In this document: positions 54,749 to 64,000 of the stretch, piece after piece
How positions within the stretch are numbered: the stretch's first letter is position 1
Layout: the number at the start of each line of letters is the position of its first letter
Source: Exiguobacterium sp.
Lineage (GTDB): Bacteria > Bacillota > Bacilli > Exiguobacteriales > Exiguobacteriaceae
Assembly: GCF_020832205.1 (NCBI RefSeq)
Contig: NZ_JAFIFD010000003.1
Location: 62,001 to 126,000, forward strand
Direction of reading: 5' to 3'
DNA length: 64,000 nt
Made by a program: the position numbers and the translations under genes
Notes under the pieces: generated by a model
What the model was told of the DNA's origin: nothing
What the model saw: only the letters and a program-made list of their open reading frames with translations
The model's database searches: none

Positions 54749-54976
54749 ATGGCGAAAAAAGACAATCGTTACCTATCCTATGCCTCGCTTGCCTCCCAAA
54801 TCTCGACCGCGCTTGCTGGACCGATCGTCATTGGGTATCTCGTCGGCCAATACGGAGCGAGACGTGAAATGTGGGGTACGTTTGGTTGGAATGTGTCGGT
54901 GCTTCTCGGCATGGCGTTCGGGATCACGGCGCTCGTGCTCACCCTGCGAAGTTTATTGACGGGAGAGGACGAATGA
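54749..54976 (+). CDS. atpZ: AtpZ/AtpI family protein
   Basis: 75 residues with two membrane helices (about 10-34 and 45-67) joined by a short charged loop, the AtpZ-type pattern (SYASLASQISTALAGPIVIGYLVG). AtpZ and AtpI together have been linked to Mg2+/Ca2+ transport and to assembly of the c-ring in Bacillus. ATG 54749 follows AGGGGGAGTAGG. Its stop overlaps the start of atpI (ATGA). First gene of the ATP synthase operon. Confidence 0.82.
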   Translation: MAKKDNRYLSYASLASQISTALAGPIVIGYLVGQYGARREMWGTFGWNVSVLLGMAFGITALVLTLRSLLTGEDE

Positions 54977-55383
54977 ATCTACAACAAGTGCAAGCAGACA
55001 GAAAAGCACAAAAAGAGTTGATGAAACGCTATACGAAGTGGTTTATCGGATGGTTCGCCATTCTCCTCATCGGAGCGCTCATCGTCCCTATGTACAAACC
55101 GGTCTTTCTCGGGTTGTTCCTAGGCGGGGTCGCCAGTCTGATCATTCTACATATGCAGAATCGAAGCGTCATTCGCATGTTTGACGTCATCGAACATGGG
55201 CGACGCCCGAAATCGCACGGGACTGTTTCAAGGATGGCAGTCGGTGCGTTAGCCGTGATAGTCGGCCTCTTCTACGAGGACCGAGTATCGCTCATTGCGG
55301 TGGTAACTGGTCTAATCGCCGGCCACATCATACAATTTGGCGAGTTCACACTTGCCCAGCTCAGCAGGAAAAGAGGTGAATAA
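54973..55383 (+). CDS. atpI: ATP synthase protein I
   Basis: 136 residues, four membrane helices, position between atpZ and atpB. AtpI helps c-ring assembly and stability but is not part of the enzyme. The N-terminus is basic and helical (QQVQADRKAQKELMKRYTK), then hydrophobic pairs at about 25-65 and 92-125. Sequence conservation in this family is low, so the call rests on length, topology and place. ATG 54973 lies in the atpZ stop and follows GGGAGAGG. Confidence 0.85.
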   Translation: MNLQQVQADRKAQKELMKRYTKWFIGWFAILLIGALIVPMYKPVFLGLFLGGVASLIILHMQNRSVIRMFDVIEHGRRPKSHGTVSRMAVGALAVIVGLFYEDRVSLIAVVTGLIAGHIIQFGEFTLAQLSRKRGE

Positions 55384-55385
55384 TA

Positions 55386-56123
55386 ATGGGTCATGAGTTT
55401 CCCACCTATTCTCTACAACTTGGAGATTACACGTTATATGGGAGCTGGACGAACGTCATCACGGTGCTGATCGCTTCACTGCTCGTCTTCACGTTCGCCG
55501 TCTGGGGGACACGACGCTTGGCAATGAAGCCGACAGGCAAACAGAACTTCATGGAGTTCTTTGCAGAATTCGTACGAGGGGTCATCTCGAGTGCGATGGA
55601 CTGGAAGACCGGCGGACGCTTCATCGGGTTTGGAATGACGTTGATTTTGTTCATTCTATTCTCAAACTTGATGGGTCTACCGTTTAACGTCATTTCCGGT
55701 CACTACTTATGGTTCAACTCGCCAACGGCCGACCCGTACGTCACATTGGCGTTGTCGACACTCGTCGTTGCAATGTCGCACTACTACGGGGTGAAGCTGC
55801 ACGGGTTGAAACACTATTCGGCAGAGTTCGTCAAACCGGTCTGGTTCTTGTTGCCGATCAAGCTCATCGAGGAGTTCGCGAACACCTTGACGCTCGGTCT
55901 GCGTCTTTACGGGAACATCTTTGCCGGTGAAATCATGATTACCATCATCTTGGGACTCGCAATTACCGCACAAGGGGCGTTAAACCCGCTCGGTGCTGTG
56001 TTCGCAATCTTCCCAATGATTTTATGGCAAGGTTTCTCAATCTTTATCGGGGTTATCCAATCCTACATTTTCCTGACGCTTGCAATGGTGTACATCGGGC
56101 ACAAAGCTTCAGCCGAGCATTAA
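55386..56123 (+). CDS. atpB: ATP synthase Fo subunit a
   Basis: 245 residues, five or six membrane helices, stator channel protein for protons. The essential Arg lies in GLRLYGNIFAGEIM and the following helices contain the conserved Gln in QSYIFLTLAMVYIG. ATG 55386 starts 2 bases after atpI. Confidence 0.97.
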   Translation: MGHEFPTYSLQLGDYTLYGSWTNVITVLIASLLVFTFAVWGTRRLAMKPTGKQNFMEFFAEFVRGVISSAMDWKTGGRFIGFGMTLILFILFSNLMGLPFNVISGHYLWFNSPTADPYVTLALSTLVVAMSHYYGVKLHGLKHYSAEFVKPVWFLLPIKLIEEFANTLTLGLRLYGNIFAGEIMITIILGLAITAQGALNPLGAVFAIFPMILWQGFSIFIGVIQSYIFLTLAMVYIGHKASAEH

Positions 56124-56160
56124 TTCGCCAAAGCGTTGAACACAAAAACTATTTACTTAA

Positions 56161-56403
<243 letters not shown>

Positions 56404-56414
56404 TTGCGAGTTAA

Positions 56415-57001
<587 letters not shown>

Positions 57002-57002
<1 letters not shown>

Positions 57003-57535
57003 TGAACACATCACTAGCAAAACGCTATGCCAAAGCGCTCTTCGACTTAGCGCGGGAACAAGGCACGCTCGACCAAGTCGAAGCGGAAGTGCGTCTGCTC
57101 GATGAAGTGCTCCACGCGACTCCTGAACTCACGGACCTCTTAGAGAATCCTGCGATCAGTGACAGCGAGCTTGCACAGCTTTTGAAACATAGCTTCGGTG
57201 ATATGACAGATATCGTGCTCAACACACTTCTCGTCATGGTCGAGAACGACCGTGCGAGCGAAGTTCGCGGCTTGTCGCGTTACGTCCTTGATTACATCAA
57301 TGACTATCGCGGGATTGCCGAAGGGTTCGTCACGAGTGCTTACCCGTTGTCGGCAACAGAGTTGAAAGAAGTCGAGCTCGTCTTCGGTCAGAAGATGAAC
57401 AAGACGCTTCAATTGAAGAACGTCGTCGATGAAGACGTCATCGGTGGACTCCGTGTCCAGATCGGCTACACGACGTATGATGACACAATCGAAAACAAAC
57501 TAACACGCCTCGAGCGTGAATTGTTGAATGCGTAA
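57002..57535 (+). CDS. atpH: ATP synthase F1 subunit delta
   Basis: 177 residues; the N-terminal six-helix domain binds the alpha subunit crown, the C-terminal part (VVDEDVIGGLRVQIGYTTYDDTI) joins the b dimer. The start overlaps the atpF stop (ATGA), giving translational coupling. Confidence 0.95.
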
Positions 57536-59062
<1,527 letters not shown>

Positions 59063-59098
59063 TCCGGTGACGAGCGTCTATTAAGGTGGTGAATCGAA

Positions 59099-59956
59099 AT
59101 GGCATCATTACGTGAGATCCAGATGCGGATCACCTCGACCCAAAGCACGAAGCAAATCACGAAAGCGATGAACATGGTGTCGGCCTCGAAATTGAACCGT
59201 GCTCAAGGGAGCAACGCCAACTTCAAGCCGTACATGACCAAGTTGCAGGAAGTCATCTCGTCGATTGCCGGCGGTACTTCAGGCGCAACACACCCGATGC
59301 TTCAAGTCCGTCCCGTTGAACGGACCGGCTATATCGTCATCACGTCAGACCGCGGACTTGCTGGTGGATACAACGCCAGCGTCCTTCGTGACGTGTATCG
59401 CGAGTTGAAAGCCAAACACGGTTCTACAGACGAGTACCGTCTGTACGTGATCGGGAAGGTCGGCGTTCAGTTCTTCAAGGCCCGCAACATTCCGGTGTAT
59501 AGTGCCATGACAGGATTGAACGACCAGCCATCATTCGTTGAAGTCGCAGAGATCGTCAAGCAGACGGTCGGCGCGTTCAGTGAAGGCGAGATTGATGAAT
59601 TGAAGCTCTGCTACAACTCATTCATCTCTGTCATCAGCCAAGAAGTGAAGATCGATCGATTGCTTCCGCTTGGGAATATCGAACAGACCGCATCCAATGT
59701 GATGTATGAATACGAACCAGAAGAAGAAACGATCTTAGCAGCGCTCCTCCCGCGTTACGCGGAAGGACTCATCTACGGCGCGCTCCTCGATGCGAAAGTA
59801 TCGGAGCATGCGGCTCGGATGACGGCAATGTCGAACGCGACGGACAACGCGGATGAACTCATCCGTGGACTCAAGCTCAAGTTCAACCGCGCGCGTCAAG
59901 CGGCGATCACACAAGAAATCACAGAGATTGTCGGAGGTGCGGCAGCGCTTGAATAA
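59099..59956 (+). CDS. atpG: ATP synthase F1 subunit gamma
   Basis: 285 residues, central rotor shaft. The N- and C-terminal long helices form the coiled coil ([21 protein letters not shown] and [22 protein letters not shown]), with a Rossmann-like middle ([17 protein letters not shown]). ATG 59099 follows AAGGTGGTG. Confidence 0.97.
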   Translation: MASLREIQMRITSTQSTKQITKAMNMVSASKLNRAQGSNANFKPYMTKLQEVISSIAGGTSGATHPMLQVRPVERTGYIVITSDRGLAGGYNASVLRDVYRELKAKHGSTDEYRLYVIGKVGVQFFKARNIPVYSAMTGLNDQPSFVEVAEIVKQTVGAFSEGEIDELKLCYNSFISVISQEVKIDRLLPLGNIEQTASNVMYEYEPEEETILAALLPRYAEGLIYGALLDAKVSEHAARMTAMSNATDNADELIRGLKLKFNRARQAAITQEITEIVGGAAALE

Positions 59957-59978
59957 GCGCCCGCCCTCTAGATTGTAG

Positions 59979-61409
<1,431 letters not shown>

Positions 61410-61437
61410 GACCTACGCGGAAGGGGGAAACTAGACG

Positions 61438-61848
61438 ATGAATACTCTTCACGTCAACGTCGTCACCCCGGATGGTGCAGCCTATGAGGGCGAGGCGCGA
61501 ATGGTGATTGCCAAATCGGTGACTGGTGAAATCGGTATTTTGCCGAAACACATCCCGATGGTGACACCGCTCGACATCTCGATCCTTAAACTGCGCCACG
61601 AAGATGGTGGACGCACGCTGATCGCACTCAGCGGCGGTTTCATGGAAGTTCGTCCCGACACGGTGACGATCTTAGCTGAAACGGCCGAAATGGCGGACAA
61701 GATCGACTACGACCGCGCTTCAGCGGCAAAAGTTCGGGCCGAGCGCCGTCTACAAGACACAAAGCTCTCGGACATCGAATTCCGCCGCGCGGAGCTCGCG
61801 CTCAAAAAAGCGATCAACCGCTTGAGCATTCGCGAAATGAAAGACTAA
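61438..61848 (+). CDS. atpC: ATP synthase F1 subunit epsilon
   Basis: 136 residues: N-terminal beta-sandwich ([31 protein letters not shown]) and a C-terminal helical hairpin (about 88-136) that can inhibit rotation and senses ATP in bacilli. Last gene of the operon; ATG 61438. Confidence 0.96.
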   Translation: MNTLHVNVVTPDGAAYEGEARMVIAKSVTGEIGILPKHIPMVTPLDISILKLRHEDGGRTLIALSGGFMEVRPDTVTILAETAEMADKIDYDRASAAKVRAERRLQDTKLSDIEFRRAELALKKAINRLSIREMKD

Positions 61849-61890
61849 ACAACAAGGCTTTCTCACTTCGGTGGGGAAGTCTTTTGTTGT
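61849..61890 (+). terminator. terminator of the atp operon
   Basis: ACAACAA...TTGTTGT outer stem and CTTTCTCAC/GTGGGGAAG inner stem around a TTCG tetraloop. The T-rich part is within the 3' arm, so it ends weakly. Confidence 0.75.
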
Positions 61891-62024
61891 ATTCCCATAT
61901 TTTTAAAGTCGGGTTCCTTCATTATATAGGTCTAAAGTCTTGCCGGTGTTTGGGAAAAGCAGTAAAAGACAGGTGACGAATAGCCGATAATAAAGGTGGG
62001 AACTACGAAAAAGGAGATGCAGGG

Positions 62025-63215
62025 ATGAAAGTTTACGTTGCGCGCCAACCAATTTTTGATCAAAAGTTACGCGTCTGTGGCTATGAACTGTTATATCGCC
62101 GCAGCGAGAAAAATATATTTGAACACGTCGACGACGCACTTGCGACCGCCGACGTGATTCATAACGCCTACCTCGTCTTCAATTTTCGGGAATTGACCGA
62201 GGGGACGCGGGCGTTCATCAACTTCCCCCAAAACTTGATCGAAGGGGAAGTGCCGGCGCTATTGCCGCGGCAGTCGCTCGTCGTCGAAGTGCTCGAACAC
62301 GTCGAGCCGACCGAGAAAGTACTCGCCGCACTCCGTTCGCTCCGGCGTAAAGGCTACACGATCGCCCTCGACGATTTCGTCTTTGAAGAGAAGTACCGGC
62401 CGCTCATCGGTCTCGCCGACATCATCAAGATCGACTATCAGGCGACACCGGTCGACCAGCAAAAACGGCTCATCGACGCCCTCGGCCACCGCGTCGAATT
62501 TTTAGCCGAGAAGATCGAGACACCGCTCGAGTATGAGACGGCGAAAAAGCTCGGCTACAAGATGTTTCAAGGTTATTTTTTCAGTCGTCCGACCGTCGTC
62601 CATGGGGCCGAGGTGCATCCGCTCCGTCACACGCTCGTCGAAGTATTAAAAGAACTCGACCGCCCGGAGCCGAACTTCCGCCGCATCGCCGGCCAAATCG
62701 AGCGCAGTGTCGATTTGTCTTACAAGATGTTGCGCTCCGTCAATACGGTGTATCAAAAAGGACGGCACACGATCCAGTCGATCGAACAGGCGGTCGCCCG
62801 CATCGGACTCGATGAGATGCGGCGCTGGTCTTATTTGATGTTGCTCCGGGAAATGCAGACGTCCGAGTCGAAAGAGCTGATCAAACAGAGCGTCATCCGC
62901 GGGAAGATGATGGAACTGATTGCTGATGACACGGTGCCGGCCGTCATGCCGTTCGATGCGTTCATCACCGGCATCTTCTCGTCACTCGATGTCATCTTGG
63001 ACGAGACGATGACCTCGCTCGTCGCCGAGCTCCCGGTCGAACCGGTCGTCAAAGAAGCGCTCCTCGGGAAACCGAACAAGCTGCGGGAACTGCTCGACGC
63101 CGTGACGGCTTATGAACGTCTGACCGTGCCGGTCGATGAGTCGGCGCCGGATTGGTCACCGTACTATATTCGAGCGATTCAATGGGCGCAAACGTTCGAA
63201 GAAAAAAGTGAATAA
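62025..63215 (+). CDS. EAL-HDOD domain signalling protein (YuxH-like)
   Basis: 396 residues, cytoplasmic: an EAL-like domain (about 1-195) and an HDOD domain (about 200-390). It opens with the family-typical VARQPIFD and YELLYR. Several EAL residues remain (the Glu of YELL, Asn in INFPQN, ALDDF, IKID, AEKIE, QGYFFSRP). The loop after DDF, which in active c-di-GMP phosphodiesterases reads GTGYSS, is replaced by VFEEKYRP, so enzymatic activity is doubtful and a binding or scaffolding role is inferred. ATG 62025 follows AAAGGAGA. Confidence 0.88.
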   Translation: MKVYVARQPIFDQKLRVCGYELLYRRSEKNIFEHVDDALATADVIHNAYLVFNFRELTEGTRAFINFPQNLIEGEVPALLPRQSLVVEVLEHVEPTEKVLAALRSLRRKGYTIALDDFVFEEKYRPLIGLADIIKIDYQATPVDQQKRLIDALGHRVEFLAEKIETPLEYETAKKLGYKMFQGYFFSRPTVVHGAEVHPLRHTLVEVLKELDRPEPNFRRIAGQIERSVDLSYKMLRSVNTVYQKGRHTIQSIEQAVARIGLDEMRRWSYLMLLREMQTSESKELIKQSVIRGKMMELIADDTVPAVMPFDAFITGIFSSLDVILDETMTSLVAELPVEPVVKEALLGKPNKLRELLDAVTAYERLTVPVDESAPDWSPYYIRAIQWAQTFEEKSE

Positions 63216-63230
63216 TGTTTGAAATTTCGA

Positions 63231-63281
63231 AGGGACGTCAATTACTGTAATAAGGCCACGCGCCGATGACGTTCCTTTTTT
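63231..63281 (+). terminator. terminator after the EAL-HDOD gene
   Basis: AGGGACGTCA / TGACGTTCC(T) stem with a long 26-base loop, then six Ts. Confidence 0.7.
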
Positions 63282-63373
63282 GTATGCGGTTTATGATGAA
63301 AGCGAGCTGATCGAATGGACGCATTTGACAACGCACCGTTACGCTAAGTCTTTTTTTCTCTGTCGCGACATGC

Positions 63374-63379
63374 TATGAT
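63374..63379 (+). promoter_or_regulatory. ywzB promoter, extended -10
   Basis: TGCTATGAT is an extended -10 about 40 bases before the start codon, with no clear -35. Confidence 0.5.
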
Positions 63380-63418
63380 TAAAAATGGTACGAATTTTTG
63401 AAAAGAGGGGAAACGTCG

Positions 63419-63637
63419 ATGTTGAACACCGTTTTATCGCTCGTCATTTATCTCACAGCGATTTACGTCGCTTGGTGGGCACTCATGCCGGTCAAATGGG
63501 ACAAGTTGCTCAATCAAGTGAAGAGCCCGCAGGCTGCTGTCTTGCGCGTTCTCGTGGCCGTCGTCTTCGGTTCCCTGATCGCCCAGTTCTTCTTGGAATA
63601 TATCCGATTGGCACAGGCGCTCGCACCATTGCAGTAG
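63419..63637 (+). CDS. ywzB: DUF1146 small membrane protein YwzB
   Basis: 72 residues with two membrane helices (about 4-24 and 44-66) separated by the conserved MPVKWDKLL segment. Function unknown. ATG 63419 follows GAGGGGAAA; an upstream in-frame ATG at 63398 has no site. It lies between the atp operon and murA, as in B. subtilis. Confidence 0.85.
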   Translation: MLNTVLSLVIYLTAIYVAWWALMPVKWDKLLNQVKSPQAAVLRVLVAVVFGSLIAQFFLEYIRLAQALAPLQ

Positions 63638-63658
63638 GTTGTAAAACGATTACCAAAT

Positions 63659-63675
63659 TGTAATCCTGCTGTAAC
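63659..63675 (+). promoter_or_regulatory. WalR (YycF) box upstream of murA
   Basis: TGTAAT-CCTGC-TGTAAC fits the WalR consensus TGTWAH-N5-TGTWAH at every defined position and reads in the direction of murA. An extra half-site TGTAAA lies at 63640-63645. The box is about 200 bp before the murA start. WalRK controls cell wall genes in Firmicutes; control of murA by it is inferred. Confidence 0.6.
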
Positions 63676-63725
63676 GTTTCCTATATGTTTATCGTGTAGG
63701 ATAAACTCGTCTGACATGACGCTTT

Positions 63726-63772
63726 TCATCAGAAACTATTATGCTATTATTTTTTGTTTTCTCTCTGATGAA
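63726..63772. other. long-loop inverted repeat upstream of murA
   Basis: TTCATCAGA pairs perfectly with TCTGATGAA across a very AT-rich loop of about 28 bases. There is no T run after it, so it is not an obvious terminator; it may be an operator or a leader structure. Confidence 0.4.
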
Positions 63773-63878
63773 GTTGTCACGTTTCACAAACCATCGTAGC
63801 TATCGACATAACCACATCCGGAATCGGATATCGACGTATAAAACACAAAATTAACGAAGTTGGAGGACAAAGAGAGAT

Positions 63879-64000
63879 ATGAAGGATTTGATTGTAGTCC
63901 GTGGAGGACGTAAATTGTCAGGTACTGTGCGTGTTGAAGGCGCTAAAAACGCCGTACTCAAAACATTGGTTGCCACTCTATTAGCAAGTGAAGGAAAGTC
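63879..64000 (+). CDS. murA: UDP-N-acetylglucosamine 1-carboxyvinyltransferase, 5' part
   Basis: First committed step of peptidoglycan synthesis: transfers enolpyruvate from PEP to UDP-GlcNAc. Only the first 40 residues lie in the window. They include the canonical GAKNAVLK with the Lys-Asn pair that the paralogue at 23647 has lost. The catalytic Cys lies beyond the window. ATG 63879 follows GGAGGAC. Position after ywzB corresponds to B. subtilis murAA. Confidence 0.93.
   Translation, partial: MKDLIVVRGGRKLSGTVRVEGAKNAVLKTLVATLLASEGK

Overview
The window comes from a low-GC Gram-positive (Firmicutes, order Bacillales) chromosome and looks most like Exiguobacterium. The basis is gene order: it follows the Bacillus subtilis block ywiB - fadF - rpoE - pyrG - spo0F - fbaA - tal - murA2 - glpX - rho - rpmE - tdk - prfA - prmC - ywlC - ywlE - rpiB - ywlG - glyA - upp - atp operon - ywzB - murA almost gene for gene. 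Coding GC looks moderate (about 50 percent or a little above, judged by eye). Sporulation genes expected in this block, such as spoIIR between prmC and ywlC, are absent, which fits a non-spore-former. I saw no phage, IS transposase, CRISPR array, rRNA or tRNA.

Layout. 1-10.4 kb: the 3' part of a GH13 alpha-glucosidase, small hypothetical proteins, an acetyltransferase, a FadR-boxed iron-sulfur oxidoreductase (fadF), the Mg transporter mgtE, a HemAT-type oxygen sensor and an orphan transporter-like protein. 10.4-21.4 kb: rpoE and pyrG with its CTP-sensing leader, membrane proteins, an AraC regulator, a PdaC-like deacetylase, a structured intergenic cassette, an interrupted Old Yellow Enzyme gene, and glpD behind an attenuator-like leader. 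21.4-25.9 kb: central carbon genes (spo0F-like, fbaA, tal, a murA paralogue, glpX). 26-29.4 kb: a drug-type ABC exporter, small membrane proteins and a secreted NlpC/P60 hydrolase. 29.8-36.7 kb: rho, rpmE, tdk and a tightly packed translation and protein-quality cluster (prfA, prmC, tsaC-type ywlC, arginine phosphatase ywlE, rpiB, ywlG). 36.7-45.5 kb: a second copy of the structured repeat, an esterase, glyA, a two-component system with two envelope proteins, and upp. 45.6-54.1 kb, minus strand: a compatible-solute ABC transporter with permease and binding protein fused, a P-type cation ATPase, and the glycolate oxidase subunits glcF and glcD. 54.7-61.8 kb: the complete nine-gene F1Fo ATP synthase operon. 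62-64 kb: an EAL/HDOD protein, ywzB and the start of the canonical murA.

The most interesting points are: a MurA paralogue that lacks the catalytic Cys and two other active-site residues; a pair of intergenic hairpin repeats (17.1 and 37.0 kb) whose stems differ by compensatory changes; an Old Yellow Enzyme gene cut by one in-frame stop while its C-terminus stays intact; a P-type ATPase with altered ion-site residues; and clear regulatory sites (FadR box, pyrG reiterative-initiation attenuator, cre sites, WalR-type boxes).
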